This document shows, piece by piece, positions 55,884-64,000 of a stretch of DNA of 64,000 nt (positions are counted from its first letter, which is position 1; each line of letters starts with the position of its first letter). Under the pieces are notes generated by a model that saw nothing but the letters and a program-made list of their open reading frames with translations, searched no databases and was not told the DNA's origin. Both the position numbers and the translations under genes were made by a program. Source of the stretch: Blastomonas sp. SL216 (GTDB lineage Bacteria > Pseudomonadota > Alphaproteobacteria > Sphingomonadales > Sphingomonadaceae); the NCBI GenBank assembly GCA_026625625.1, contig CP113055.1, positions 2,420,501 through 2,484,500 on the forward strand. The letters run 5' to 3'.

Positions 55884-56873
55884 ATGCACGGATGGATCAT
55901 CTTGGACAAGCCTTATGGCATGGGATCGACCGACGCGGTGACCGCAGTCAAGCGCGCCTTTCGCCAGGGCGGCTTTGGCAAGGTCAAGGTCGGGCATGGC
56001 GGCACGCTCGACCCCCTGGCCACCGGCGTGCTGCCGATCGCGCTGGGCGAGGCGACCAAGCTGACCGGCCAGATGCTCAATGGCGACAAGACATATGACT
56101 TCACCATTGCGTTCGGGGTGGAGACCGACACGCTGGATGTCGAGGGCAAGGCCGTGGCGGCAAGCGATGTGCGGCCCACGCTGGAACAGATCGAGGCAGT
56201 GCTGGCGCGCTTCACTGGGCCGATCGAACAGGTGCCGCCTGTGTTTTCGGCGCTCAAGGTCGATGGCCAGCGCGCCTATGACCTGGCGCGCGCGGGCGAA
56301 GCGGTCGAACTGGCGAGCCGCAGCGTGACGGTGCATGCGCTGACTATCCAATCCTCCCCGGTACGGGGAGGGGAAGCGGGTGCGCACACTGGCGGCGAAA
56401 GCATGACCACGCTGCCCCTCCCCCATCCTGCAGATGGTACCCCTCCCCGTGCCGGGTTGGATTTACAATCCATCACCCTTTCGGCCCATGTCTCGAAGGG
56501 CACCTATATCCGCAGCCTCGCGCGCGACATCGCGCAGGCACTCGGCACGGTGGGGCACGTGACGATGCTGCGCCGCACCCAGGCCGGGCCGTTCGCCCTG
56601 GCTCAGGCGATTTCGCTGGACAAACTGGACGAAATCCGCCAAGGCGCGGCCGCAGAAGACGTAATCTTGCCATTCGAGGCAGGGCTGGCCGACATCCCGG
56701 CTCTTGACCTCACTCCCGATCAGGCAAGGCGGCTCCGCATGGGGCAGGTCGTGACCGGGATTGCCGCACACGATGGGCGTTATTGGGCGCGGGGGAGCGA
56801 TGATGCTCCGCTCGCACTGGTAATGCTTTCGGACCAGGAGGTCCGCGTGGTGCGCGGTTTCAACTTTGGATAG
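55884..56873 (+). CDS. truB: tRNA pseudouridine(55) synthase TruB, with in-frame palindromic insertion
   Basis: 329 residues. Catalytic block KVGHGGTLDPLATGVLPIAL with the active-site Asp, followed by GDKTYDFTIAFGVETDTLD and VPPVFSALKVDGQRAYDLAR. Residues about 155-193 are encoded by a GC-rich inverted repeat and do not look like TruB (SPVRGGEAGAHTGG ...); the family then resumes at SAHVSKGTYIRSLARDIAQA. The insertion falls in a loop before the KGTYIRSL strand and preserves the frame, so a working enzyme is plausible. It makes pseudouridine 55 in the T-loop of tRNAs. Operon order resumes here with rpsO. Confidence 0.93.
   Translation: MHGWIILDKPYGMGSTDAVTAVKRAFRQGGFGKVKVGHGGTLDPLATGVLPIALGEATKLTGQMLNGDKTYDFTIAFGVETDTLDVEGKAVAASDVRPTLEQIEAVLARFTGPIEQVPPVFSALKVDGQRAYDLARAGEAVELASRSVTVHALTIQSSPVRGGEAGAHTGGESMTTLPLPHPADGTPPRAGLDLQSITLSAHVSKGTYIRSLARDIAQALGTVGHVTMLRRTQAGPFALAQAISLDKLDEIRQGAAAEDVILPFEAGLADIPALDLTPDQARRLRMGQVVTGIAAHDGRYWARGSDDAPLALVMLSDQEVRVVRGFNFG
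56346..56462. repeat. In-frame palindromic repeat element inside truB
   Basis: 117 bases (39 codons). The left end ATCCAATCC, with the hairpin CTCCCCG-GTA-CGGGGAG, is mirrored at the right end by CCCCTCCCCGTGCCGGG then TTGGAT. Allowing a few mismatches the two ends are inverted copies of about 20-25 bases. Both the composition and the protein break in TruB mark it as an inserted element of the REP-like, protein-coding palindrome kind. Confidence 0.7.
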
Positions 56874-56894
56874 ATGTTCGAGGAACGAAGACAC

Positions 56895-57164
56895 ATGACG
56901 ATTACCGCAGAGCGCAAGGAAGAAGTGATCAAGGAATATGCGCGCGAAGCCAATGACACTGGCTCGCCCGAGGTGCAGGTTGCCATCCTGACCGAGCGCA
57001 TCAACAACCTGACCGACCACTTCAAGTCGCACCACAAGGACAACCACTCGCGTCGTGGCCTGCTGATGATGGTCAACAAGCGCCGCTCGCTGCTAGACTA
57101 TCTGAAGAAGAAGGACCAGGCCCGCTATACCGACCTGATCGGCAAGCTGGGTCTCCGCAAGTAA
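56895..57164 (+). CDS. rpsO: 30S ribosomal protein S15
   Basis: 89 residues from the ATG at 56895, exactly the family length; the ATG at 56874 would add seven. Signature: [40 protein letters not shown] and [20 protein letters not shown]. It binds 16S rRNA helices 20-22 early in assembly. It lies 21 bases after truB and just before a strong terminator hairpin, so it ends one transcription segment; pnp follows. Confidence 0.97.
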   Translation: MTITAERKEEVIKEYAREANDTGSPEVQVAILTERINNLTDHFKSHHKDNHSRRGLLMMVNKRRSLLDYLKKKDQARYTDLIGKLGLRK

Positions 57165-57171
57165 GCATTCT

Positions 57172-57201
57172 CGAACGGCCCCCCAGCGGGGCCGTTCGTT
57201 T
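57172..57201 (+). terminator. Rho-independent-type terminator after rpsO
   Basis: Perfect 11-bp stem CGAACGGCCCC / GGGGCCGTTCG with a 5-base loop, followed by TTTA, eight bases after the rpsO stop. Fits the rpsO-pnp intercistronic position, where partial termination is normal. Confidence 0.75.
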
Positions 57202-57372
57202 ATCCGCGCCACGAAATTAAAGTGCGCGGCATCCAACGGACCTTTCCGCAATGAGGCGGATAAAGGCCAGCCGGGGCAACATATAGCCCCGAACCGCGCC
57301 AGGCCGGTCAGCCTGGCACCAGAAGAGGCCCCGGTCCGCAATAGGGCGCATCGGGTTCGATAAGGAAAATCC

Positions 57373-59694
57373 ATGTTTGATGTTAAGACTGTAGAAATCG
57401 AGTGGGGCGGAAAGACCCTCAAGCTCGAAACGGGCCGCATTGCCCGTCAGGCGGACGGCGCTGTGCTGGCCACCTATGGCGAAACCGTGGTGCTGTGCGC
57501 CGTGACCGCCGCCAAGTCGGTGAAGGAAGGCCAGGACTTCTTCCCGCTGACCGTCCACTACCAGGAAAAATTCTCCGCAGCAGGCCGCATCCCCGGCGGC
57601 TTCTTCAAGCGTGAGCGCGGCGCGACCGAAAAGGAAACGCTGACCAGCCGCCTGATCGACCGCCCCGTCCGCCCGCTGTTCCCCGAAGGTTTCTACAACG
57701 AAATCAACGTGATCGCGCAGGTCCTGTCGTTCGACGGCGAATCCGAGCCCGATATCGTTGCGATGGTCGCCGCCTCGGCTGCGCTCACCCTGTCGGGCGT
57801 GCCCTTCATGGGCCCGATCGGCGCTGCGCGCATCGGCTACAAGGACGGCGAATATCAGCTGAACCCGTCGATGGACGAGGTGAAGGAAGGCGAACTCGAT
57901 CTGGTCGTTGCCGCCACGCATGACGCGGTGATGATGGTCGAATCGGAAGCCAAGGAACTGTCCGAGGAAGTGATGCTGGGCGCGGTGGAATTCGCGCACG
58001 ACGCCTGCCGCCAGGTCACCGACGCGATCATCAAGCTGGCTGAACAGGCCGCCAAGGATCCGTGGGAAATGGCAGCTCAGGCCGATCTCAGCGCTGCCAA
58101 GCAGAAGCTGCGCGACCTGATCGGTGCAGACATTGCCGCAGCCTACAAGCTGACCGACAAGTCGGCCCGCTCGAACGCGCTGAATGAGGCTCGCGCCAAG
58201 GCCAAGGCAGCATTTGCCGACGCCACGCCGCAGGACCAGATGGCTGCCAACAAGCTGATGAAGAAGCTGGAAGCGGAAATCGTCCGCGGCGCCATCCTCA
58301 AGGACGGCAGCCGCATCGATGGCCGCACCACCACGCAGATCCGTCCGATCGAGGCGATGGTCGGCTTCCTGCCGCGCACGCACGGTTCGGCGCTGTTCAC
58401 GCGCGGTGAAACCCAGTCGATCTGCACCACCACCTTGGGCACCAAGGACAGCGAGCAGATGATCGATGGCCTCACCGGCCTCAGCTATGAAAGCTTCATG
58501 CTGCACTATAACTTCCCGCCCTATTCGGTCGGTGAAGTCGGCCGCTTCGGCGCGCCGGGTCGTCGTGAAGTCGGCCATGGCAAGCTGGCATGGCGTGCGC
58601 TGCACCCCGTGCTGCCCAGCAAGGACGAGTTCCCCTATACCATCCGCGTGCTGTCCGACATTACCGAGTCCAACGGCTCTTCGTCGATGGCCACGGTGTG
58701 CGGCGGTTCGCTCTCGATGATGGACGCAGGCGTTCCGCTCAAGCGTCCGGTGTCGGGCATCGCCATGGGCCTGATCCTCGAAGGCAGCGAGTTCGCTGTT
58801 CTGTCCGACATCCTAGGTGACGAAGATCACCTGGGCGACATGGACTTCAAGGTTGCCGGCACGTCCGAAGGCATCACCACGATGCAGATGGACATCAAGA
58901 TCGCCGGCATCACCCGCGAGATCATGGCGCAGGCTCTGGCGCAGGCCAAGGAAGGCCGTGCGCACATCCTGGGCGAAATGGCCAAGGCGCTGGGCGAAGT
59001 CCGCACCGAGCTTTCGGCACATGCTCCGCGCATCGAGACGATCCAGATCGACAAGTCGAAGATCCGGGAAGTCATCGGCACCGGCGGCAAGGTGATCCGC
59101 GAGATCGTCGCCGAGACCGGCGCGAAGGTGGATATCGACGACGAAGGCCTGATCAAGATCAGCTCGTCCGACCTCAGCCAGATCGAAGCTGCCAAGAAGT
59201 GGATTCTGGGCATCGTCGAAGAAGCCGAAGTCGGCAAGATCTACAACGGCAAGGTCGTCAACCTGGTCGATTTCGGCGCGTTCGTGAACTTCATGGGCGG
59301 CAAGGACGGTCTGGTCCACGTTTCCGAAATCCGCAACGAGCGGGTCGAGAAGGTGGCCGATGTCCTGTCCGAAGGCCAGGAAGTGAAGGTCAAGGTTCTC
59401 GAGATCGATCCGCGCGGCAAGGTTCGCCTGTCGATGCGCGTCGTCGACCAGGAAACCGGTGAAGAGCTGGAAGACACCCGCCCTGCCCGCGAACCGCGCG
59501 AGCGCGGTGAACGTGGAGATCGCGGCGACCGTCGCCCCCGTCGCGACGGCGATGGCGGTCGTGGTCGCGGTGGTGACCGTGGCGGCGAACGTTCGGGCGG
59601 AGGCGGCCGTGGCCGTGGCCGCGGCGAGCGCTCGGAAGGCGGCGAAACCGGCGGCGACGCTGGTCTGCCCGACTTCATCACCGGCGACAACTGA
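57373..59694 (+). CDS. pnp: Polyribonucleotide nucleotidyltransferase (PNPase)
   Basis: 773 residues, starting at the ATG at 57373 with AAGGAAA upstream. Two RNase PH domains ([35 protein letters not shown] and [16 protein letters not shown]), then KH ([12 protein letters not shown]-like: [20 protein letters not shown]) and S1 ([20 protein letters not shown]) domains. It degrades RNA 3'-5' by phosphorolysis. The C-terminal 50 residues are an RG-rich tail ([20 protein letters not shown] ...) unlike the GWW-type RNase E-binding end of Caulobacter. Separated from rpsO by a terminator and about 170 bases that may hold its own promoter. Confidence 0.97.
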   Translation: MFDVKTVEIEWGGKTLKLETGRIARQADGAVLATYGETVVLCAVTAAKSVKEGQDFFPLTVHYQEKFSAAGRIPGGFFKRERGATEKETLTSRLIDRPVRPLFPEGFYNEINVIAQVLSFDGESEPDIVAMVAASAALTLSGVPFMGPIGAARIGYKDGEYQLNPSMDEVKEGELDLVVAATHDAVMMVESEAKELSEEVMLGAVEFAHDACRQVTDAIIKLAEQAAKDPWEMAAQADLSAAKQKLRDLIGADIAAAYKLTDKSARSNALNEARAKAKAAFADATPQDQMAANKLMKKLEAEIVRGAILKDGSRIDGRTTTQIRPIEAMVGFLPRTHGSALFTRGETQSICTTTLGTKDSEQMIDGLTGLSYESFMLHYNFPPYSVGEVGRFGAPGRREVGHGKLAWRALHPVLPSKDEFPYTIRVLSDITESNGSSSMATVCGGSLSMMDAGVPLKRPVSGIAMGLILEGSEFAVLSDILGDEDHLGDMDFKVAGTSEGITTMQMDIKIAGITREIMAQALAQAKEGRAHILGEMAKALGEVRTELSAHAPRIETIQIDKSKIREVIGTGGKVIREIVAETGAKVDIDDEGLIKISSSDLSQIEAAKKWILGIVEEAEVGKIYNGKVVNLVDFGAFVNFMGGKDGLVHVSEIRNERVEKVADVLSEGQEVKVKVLEIDPRGKVRLSMRVVDQETGEELEDTRPAREPRERGERGDRGDRRPRRDGDGGRGRGGDRGGERSGGGGRGRGRGERSEGGETGGDAGLPDFITGDN

Positions 59695-59744
59695 GAATAG
59701 CAGTTTGCTGCTAGCGTCGCGGGCTTGCCCGTAGCGCGACAAAG

Positions 59745-59780
59745 ACCGGCTGGAAGCTCCGCGCTTCCGGCCGGTTTTTT
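59745..59780 (+). terminator. Rho-independent terminator after pnp
   Basis: Stem ACCGGCTGGAAGC / GCTTCCGGCCGGT with one mismatch and a short loop, directly followed by six T residues. A textbook intrinsic terminator ending the operon. Confidence 0.88.
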
Positions 59781-59813
59781 GTTGCAGGCTGGGCGATTGG
59801 CCCCGTTACCAAA

Positions 59814-59833
59814 ATCTGGTACCGTCACCAGAT
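59814..59833. promoter_or_regulatory. Putative ParD operator overlapping the parD start codon
   Basis: Perfect inverted repeat ATCTGGT-N6-ACCAGAT; the last two bases are the AT of the parD ATG. A weak promoter TTGGCC-17-TACCGT would place the transcript start at or next to the ATG, and no Shine-Dalgarno precedes it, so a leaderless, autoregulated message is possible here too. Confidence 0.5.
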
Positions 59834-60074
59834 GAGCAAGAACACCTCCATCGCGCTTGGCGCGCCGTTTCAGGAATTTGCCCGCCGCAAGGTGGAGTCG
59901 GGCGAGTATGGCTCGACCAGCGAGGTCGTGCGCGAGGCGATGCGACGACTGATGGTTGAGGATGAGCGGCGCGAAGCACTGAATGCGGCGCTTCGTGAAG
60001 GTCTGGCGAGTGGCCCTGCGGAGCCGTTCGACTGGAGCAGTTTTATGGACCGCCATTTCGGCGATAATGCATAA
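59832..60074 (+). CDS. parD: ParD-type antitoxin
   Basis: 80 residues. N-terminal ribbon-helix-helix (about 3-45): SKNTSIALGAPFQEFARRKV, SGEYGSTSEVVREAMRRLMV, the ParD/CopG DNA-binding pattern. The acidic C-terminus AEPFDWSSFMDRHFGDNA binds the toxin; the FDWSSF-type motif is typical. It overlaps the toxin gene by 8 bases. The inverted repeat at 59814-59833 is the likely operator. Confidence 0.93.
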   Translation: MSKNTSIALGAPFQEFARRKVESGEYGSTSEVVREAMRRLMVEDERREALNAALREGLASGPAEPFDWSSFMDRHFGDNA

Positions 60075-60357
60075 GATCGAACTGCGCCCCGCTGCGACCC
60101 GGGATCTCGATGCCATCGCGGACTATACCAAACAGCAATGGGGCACAGGCCAGGCACGGCTCTATCTGGCTGCCATTCGCACCAACATCGAGTCGCTGAA
60201 GGATTTCCCGATGCGGCATCCTGCCTATCAAAGCGACGGGCAGGAATTCCGCAAGCTGTTGAGCGGGCATCATCTGATATTCTATCGGATCATCGGTGAC
60301 ACAGTACAGGTAATCCGCATCCTGCACGAGCGGATGGATGTCGACCGGCATCTCTGA
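60067..60357 (+). CDS. ParE/RelE-type toxin
   Basis: 96 residues from the ATG at 60067, overlapping parD by 8 bases; an in-frame ATG at 59983 inside parD is rejected because the ParE fold starts HKIELRPAATRDLDAIADYT. Further family blocks: QWGTGQARLYLAAIRTNIES, LKDFPMRHPAYQSDGQEFRK and HHLIFYRIIGDTVQVIRILH. ParE toxins inhibit DNA gyrase, whereas RelE toxins cleave mRNA; the length and the F-R-K ... H-H-L-I-F-Y-R pattern favour ParE. It should not be confused with topoisomerase parE at 13068. Confidence 0.93.
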   Translation: MHKIELRPAATRDLDAIADYTKQQWGTGQARLYLAAIRTNIESLKDFPMRHPAYQSDGQEFRKLLSGHHLIFYRIIGDTVQVIRILHERMDVDRHL

Positions 60358-60383
60358 CCGAGGCCCCCGCCGCCCATAAACGC

Positions 60384-60419
60384 TTCAGGGCAGGCACCGC
60401 ATCCGGCGCCTGCCCTGAA
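60384..60419. terminator. Bidirectional hairpin between parE toxin and sdhA
   Basis: Perfect 12-bp arms TTCAGGGCAGGC / GCCTGCCCTGAA with a 12-base loop, located between two convergent genes 26 bases past the toxin stop and 31 bases past the sdhA stop. Flanked by AAATTT on one side; the T-tract is weak, so termination efficiency is uncertain. Confidence 0.65.
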
Positions 60420-60450
60420 ATTTCTCATCGCCAGATGGCCAGCCAACCGA

Positions 60451-62253
60451 TCAATACACCCGCTTCTTGGGCTTGATATACTCGACCTCGTCGCTGAGCG
60501 TGTATTCGTGGACCGGGCGGTAGTCGAGCGTCACCTTGCCGCCCTTGCCGCCCCAGCCTTCGAACCAGCTGACGGTGTGCTTCATGAAGTTGGCATCGTC
60601 GCGCTCGGGATAATCCTCGTGCATGTGCGCGCCGCGGCTTTCCTTGCGGGAATGCGCGCTTTCGATGGTGCACACGGCCTGGCTGAGCAGGTTGTCGAGC
60701 TCCAGCGTCTCGATCAGATCGGTGTTCCAGATCAGCGACCGGTCAGTGACGTGAACGTCCTCCATCCGCTTGTTGACGGTCTGCATCAGCGCGGTGCCTT
60801 CCGACAGCAGCTGGGTATCGCGGAACACGGCAGCATGCTTCTGCATCGTCTTCTGCATGTCCATGCGGATCTGCGCGGTAGGCGAGCCGCCCTTGGCATT
60901 GCGGAAATGGTCCAGACGCGACAGCGCCAGATCGGCCGAATCCTTCGGCAGCGCCTTGTGCGAGCTGCCCGGCGTGATCGTGTCGCGCAGGTGATGACCG
61001 GTGGCACGGCCGAACACGACAAGGTCGATCAGCGAGTTGGAGCCCAGGCGGTTGGCACCGTGCACCGAAACGCATGCTGCCTCACCCACGGCATAGAGGC
61101 CGGGGACCACGGTGTCGGGGTTGCCATCCTTGATGGTGACGACCTGGCCATGATAATTGCAGGGAATGCCGCCCATGTTGTAGTGCACCGTCGGCACCAC
61201 CGGCAGCGGCTGACGGGTCAGGTCGACGCCCGCGAAGATCTTGCCGGTTTCGGTAATGCCGGGCAGACGCTCGGCCAGCACCTTTTCGTCGATATGATCG
61301 AGGTGCAGGTAGATATGGTCGTTTTCCTTGCCGACACCGCGGCCTTCGCGGATTTCGGCGGCCATCGAGCGGCTGACGACGTCACGGCTGGCCAGGTCCT
61401 TCGCGGACGGAGCATAGCGCTCCATGAAGCGCTCGCCTTCGGAATTGGTGAGGTAACCGCCCTCGCCGCGCGCGCCTTCGGTGATCAGCACGCCCGCACC
61501 GTAGATGCCGGTCGGGTGGAACTGGACGAACTCCATGTCCTGCAGCGGCAGGCCAGCGCGCAGCACCATCGCGCCGCCATCACCCGTGCAGGTGTGCGCC
61601 GAGGTAGCAGAGAAATAGCAGCGGCCCGATCCGCCGGTCGCCAGCACCACGGCATGGCTGCGGAAGCGGTGGATAGATCCATCTTCCATGCACAATGCGA
61701 TCACGCCGCGGCACGCGCCGTCTTCCATGATCAGGTCGATGGCGAAATATTCGATGAAAAAGTCCGAATCATACTTCAGCGACTGCTGGTACAGCGCGTG
61801 CAGCATGGCATGGCCGGTACGGTCGGCGGCGGCGCAGGTGCGCTGCACCGGCGGGCCTTCGCCCATGTTCTGCATGTGGCCGCCGAACGGGCGCTGATAG
61901 ATGGTGCCGTTGTCGTTGCGGCTGAACGGCACGCCAGCATGCTCAAGCTCGTACACGGCGGCAGGCGCTTCGCGCACCATATATTCGATCGCATCCTGGT
62001 CACCCAGCCAGTCCGATCCCTTGACGGTATCGTACATGTGCCAGGACCAGTGGTCGGGCGAGTTGTTGCCCAGGCTCGCCGCGATGCCGCCCTGCGCCGC
62101 CACGGTATGGCTGCGGGTGGGGAACACCTTGGTGATGCACGCGGTCTTCAGGCCCGCTTCGGCGCTGCCCATGGTGGCGCGCAGGCCCGATCCGCCCGCG
62201 CCGACGACAACGGTGTCGTATACATGGTCGATGATCTTATAGGCTTCAGACAT
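60451..62253 (-). CDS. sdhA: Succinate dehydrogenase flavoprotein subunit
   Basis: 600 residues, normal SdhA length. FAD motif [20 protein letters not shown], covalent-FAD histidine region [20 protein letters not shown], the substrate block [20 protein letters not shown] (with RGEGGYL), [20 protein letters not shown] and the C-terminal RxEDYPxRDD-like [20 protein letters not shown]. It oxidises succinate to fumarate in complex II. The start overlaps the sdhD stop (TGATG). The gene ends the minus-strand unit: no sdhB follows, only a hairpin and the convergent toxin gene. Confidence 0.97.
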   Translation of the reverse strand: MSEAYKIIDHVYDTVVVGAGGSGLRATMGSAEAGLKTACITKVFPTRSHTVAAQGGIAASLGNNSPDHWSWHMYDTVKGSDWLGDQDAIEYMVREAPAAVYELEHAGVPFSRNDNGTIYQRPFGGHMQNMGEGPPVQRTCAAADRTGHAMLHALYQQSLKYDSDFFIEYFAIDLIMEDGACRGVIALCMEDGSIHRFRSHAVVLATGGSGRCYFSATSAHTCTGDGGAMVLRAGLPLQDMEFVQFHPTGIYGAGVLITEGARGEGGYLTNSEGERFMERYAPSAKDLASRDVVSRSMAAEIREGRGVGKENDHIYLHLDHIDEKVLAERLPGITETGKIFAGVDLTRQPLPVVPTVHYNMGGIPCNYHGQVVTIKDGNPDTVVPGLYAVGEAACVSVHGANRLGSNSLIDLVVFGRATGHHLRDTITPGSSHKALPKDSADLALSRLDHFRNAKGGSPTAQIRMDMQKTMQKHAAVFRDTQLLSEGTALMQTVNKRMEDVHVTDRSLIWNTDLIETLELDNLLSQAVCTIESAHSRKESRGAHMHEDYPERDDANFMKHTVSWFEGWGGKGGKVTLDYRPVHEYTLSDEVEYIKPKKRVY

Positions 62254-62642
62254 CAGCTTGCAGCTCCGGCAAAGGCAATGCGCGCAACGGCGAAAATGCC
62301 GAGGGCTGCCCCGGCAACGGCATAGAAATTGAGCAGCAGGATCACGCCGAACTTGGTGCCATGATCATGCACATAGTCCTCGACGATGACCTGCAGGCCC
62401 AGGCGCAGGTGATAGAAGACGGTGATGATCAGCAGGATCATCGCCGTGGCGGGCAGCGGTGCGGAAAGCCAGGCGGTCACCGTGGCATGATCAAGCGCCG
62501 GCAGGCTGACCAGCGAGGCGATGAACCACAGCATCAGGATGAGATTGCTGACCGCGGTGACCCGCGCCATCACCCAGTGATGCGTTCCCGTTTTGGCGGA
62601 CCCCAGCCCGCGAACCTTGCCAATTCTGGTGCCACTTCCCAT
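62253..62642 (-). CDS. sdhD: Succinate dehydrogenase membrane anchor subunit SdhD
   Basis: 129 residues from the ATG at 62642 (an in-frame ATG at 62684 adds 14). Three transmembrane helices (about 28-50, 58-78 and 97-120) and the SdhD features [19 protein letters not shown] at the front and [20 protein letters not shown], which supplies the heme histidine and the quinone-site Tyr-Asp neighbourhood. Membrane anchor of complex II. It lies between sdhC (57-base gap) and sdhA (overlap). Confidence 0.93.
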   Translation of the reverse strand: MGSGTRIGKVRGLGSAKTGTHHWVMARVTAVSNLILMLWFIASLVSLPALDHATVTAWLSAPLPATAMILLIITVFYHLRLGLQVIVEDYVHDHGTKFGVILLLNFYAVAGAALGIFAVARIAFAGAAS

Positions 62643-62699
62643 GGTCGACTCCTCGCGCAGGCCCGATAGCCCGTTGCGCTGCACAGATAATTCAAAAGA

Positions 62700-63089
62700 T
62701 CAGGCGAAAAAGATGATCGCCCACAAAAATGCCGTCAGCACGATCGACAGCACCGGCAGCAGGGCCGACCAGCGGTTGTTGTTGTCAACCTCATAGCCCG
62801 CGCCGATGTCGAGCACGAAGTGCCGCAGGCCCGAAAGCATGTGCTGGAAGAATGCCCATGACAGGCCGACCATCAGCAGATAGCCGATGGGGCTGGTCGC
62901 CCAACCGACATACCAGGCATAGCTTTCAGGACCGCTGGCCAGTGCCAGCAGCCAGCCGACGAGCAGGATGCCGCCGATGACGGCCATGCCGTCGCCTGTT
63001 GCGCGATGGAGGATTGAGACCAGCATGGCCGGGCCCCAACGCCAGATGGAAAGGTGCGGCGACAGCGGCCTGCCCGATGGTTTTGCCAT
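62700..63089 (-). CDS. sdhC: Succinate dehydrogenase cytochrome b556 subunit SdhC
   Basis: 129 residues. The signature RPLSPHLSIWRWGPAMLVSI and LHRATGDGMAV at the front (SdhC family S-P-H-L-x-I-Y pattern, quinone-site Ser) and HMLSGLRHFVLDIG with the axial heme histidine; three transmembrane helices. GGGGGAGA precedes the ATG. First gene of sdhCDA; its upstream region (63090-63311) is shared with the divergent sensor gene. Confidence 0.95.
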   Translation of the reverse strand: MAKPSGRPLSPHLSIWRWGPAMLVSILHRATGDGMAVIGGILLVGWLLALASGPESYAWYVGWATSPIGYLLMVGLSWAFFQHMLSGLRHFVLDIGAGYEVDNNNRWSALLPVLSIVLTAFLWAIIFFA

Positions 63090-63311
63090 GGTCTCCCCCG
63101 TTTAAACGATCGTGTTCATATGCGAATTTGCGTCCCGCGACTGTTTAGCCGATTGCCCAAATGATGCAATTGCTGATTGTGCGCGCGCGCTTGCACCACC
63201 GGCACGGTGCTGCGCAGCAAAGCGGCTCGGCCTGGCGCGGCAATAACCCGGCGTTAACCATGAGCGCATATGCCGGGTCCATTACTACCCTTAGGTTCGC
63301 AAGAGGACGGC

Positions 63312-64000
63312 ATGGCAGAGCACAGCAAGGATTCGAAAGGCGGCGCCGATTTCAAGGCGCTCTATCAGTCCGTGGCGCACGAGCTTTCGATCAGCCAGCG
63401 GCTGGCAGCCTTTGATGCGGCTGGCGATCTGCCCAAGCACGCGCGCCGTGCGCTCGAATTGCTGCGCGACGACGAGGATGCGATCGCCGAAGAATTCTGG
63501 AAACATTACAGCTCGACCGCAGACCTGACGAGCACGTCGGTAGACACTGCCACGCTCAGAAAGCGTCATGTCGAAAACAGCCGCCGCTACACGCGGGAGA
63601 AAATGGCCAATCTGGGCGAGCAGACCTGGGTGGAACTGGCGTTCATCCACGCGCTCCAGGCGCGCAAGCTGGGCATCCCGATGTGGCAGGCGCTTGCCGC
63701 GCAGGCGCACACGCACGATTTTGCCATGCAGAAGATGCGCGAAAAGCTGCGCGATGATCCCGAACAATATCACCAGCTGGCCCGCGCCACGGCGCAGGTC
63801 ATGGTGATTGAAGCCGAAGTCATGGCCTTTGCAGTCAACACCATCACCCAGCGGGAAGCGCAGTCGGTGCGCATCGCGCAAAGCGCCAGCTTCAAGCAGA
63901 CCGTCGATGGCGAACTGCAACAGGCATCGCATCTGGGCAGCGGACTGAAGAGCCAGGTCGTCAATGCCTCCGAGGCCGCCCGCCAGATGCTCGGCCGCTC
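63312..64000 (+). CDS. Protoglobin-like globin-coupled sensor, probable chemotaxis transducer (runs off right edge)
   Basis: 229 codons visible from the ATG at 63312. The first 170 residues resemble the sensory globin (protoglobin) fold: ISQRLAAFDAAGDLPKHARR, LRDDEDAIAEEFWKHY, RKRHVENSRRYTREKM, VELAFIHALQARKLGIPMWQ. Residues after about 185 are coiled-coil-like (QSVRIAQSASFKQTVDGELQ, SHLGSGLKSQVVNASEAARQ), as at the start of methyl-accepting or diguanylate cyclase output domains. No membrane segment, so a soluble sensor. The usual proximal histidine position seems to carry Gln, so heme binding is uncertain. The output domain lies outside the window. Confidence 0.65.
   Translation, partial: MAEHSKDSKGGADFKALYQSVAHELSISQRLAAFDAAGDLPKHARRALELLRDDEDAIAEEFWKHYSSTADLTSTSVDTATLRKRHVENSRRYTREKMANLGEQTWVELAFIHALQARKLGIPMWQALAAQAHTHDFAMQKMREKLRDDPEQYHQLARATAQVMVIEAEVMAFAVNTITQREAQSVRIAQSASFKQTVDGELQQASHLGSGLKSQVVNASEAARQMLGR

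Overview
The window is 64 kb of GC-rich, densely packed bacterial chromosome. Its content points to an alphaproteobacterium, most likely a sphingomonad. The evidence is a GcrA cell-cycle regulator, the rimP-nusA-ylxR-infB-rbfA ... truB-rpsO-pnp block, an sdhC-sdhD-sdhA order, DUF2147 and DUF983 proteins and a PhrB-type iron-sulfur photolyase. The species cannot be named from the sequence alone. No rRNA, CRISPR array, phage block or complete insertion sequence was seen. One tRNA gene, tRNA-Ser(CGA), is present.

Region by region. 1-2.0 kb is a worn edge: a GAF-domain protein runs off the left end, followed by a chimeric remnant (amidohydrolase piece joined to an aromatic-hydroxylase tail), a MarR regulator and the tail of an RND efflux pump. 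2.0-10.1 kb holds an envelope cluster. It comprises a CopC-like protein, three related secreted Cys-rich proteins (two with nearly identical glycine-zipper/poly-Lys/Cys C-termini), a DUF4424 protein and an LprI-like protein, next to a NarL-type response regulator and a multi-TM HisKA_3 kinase. Two similar inverted repeats (GCATCCC-N8-GGGATGC type) sit in the two promoter regions of this cluster and make it the best candidate here for an undescribed regulon. 10.5-31 kb is housekeeping and miscellaneous metabolism (hspQ, gcrA, parE, apaG, cytochrome c, photolyase, gcdH, argC, peptidases, flavin monooxygenase).

32.1-42.0 kb is a complete trans-4-hydroxy-L-proline catabolic locus. It has an epimerase, D-hydroxyproline dehydrogenase, pyrroline-hydroxycarboxylate deaminase, 2-oxoglutarate semialdehyde dehydrogenase, permease and GntR regulator. 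Two peptidase-type enzymes that could release (hydroxy)proline from peptides accompany it. A perfect palindrome ATCGTATACGAT lies in its divergent promoter. 42-46 kb carries a small twin-CX3C secreted protein, a DctA-type transporter, a YtrA-type GntR regulator, an aspartyl-hydroxylase-domain protein and an L,D-transpeptidase.

46.4-59.7 kb is the transcription/translation operon rimP to pnp. It is interrupted between rbfA and truB by an AbrB/PIN toxin-antitoxin pair, tdk, an acetyltransferase and an opposite-strand phosphodiesterase-like gene. The toxin-antitoxin promoter and a perfect 21-bp palindrome overlap the rbfA stop codon and appear to give a leaderless message. truB carries an in-frame 117-bp palindromic repeat. 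A ParDE module follows pnp. 60.4-63.1 kb is sdhCDA with no sdhB beside it, and the right edge is the start of a protoglobin-like sensor.
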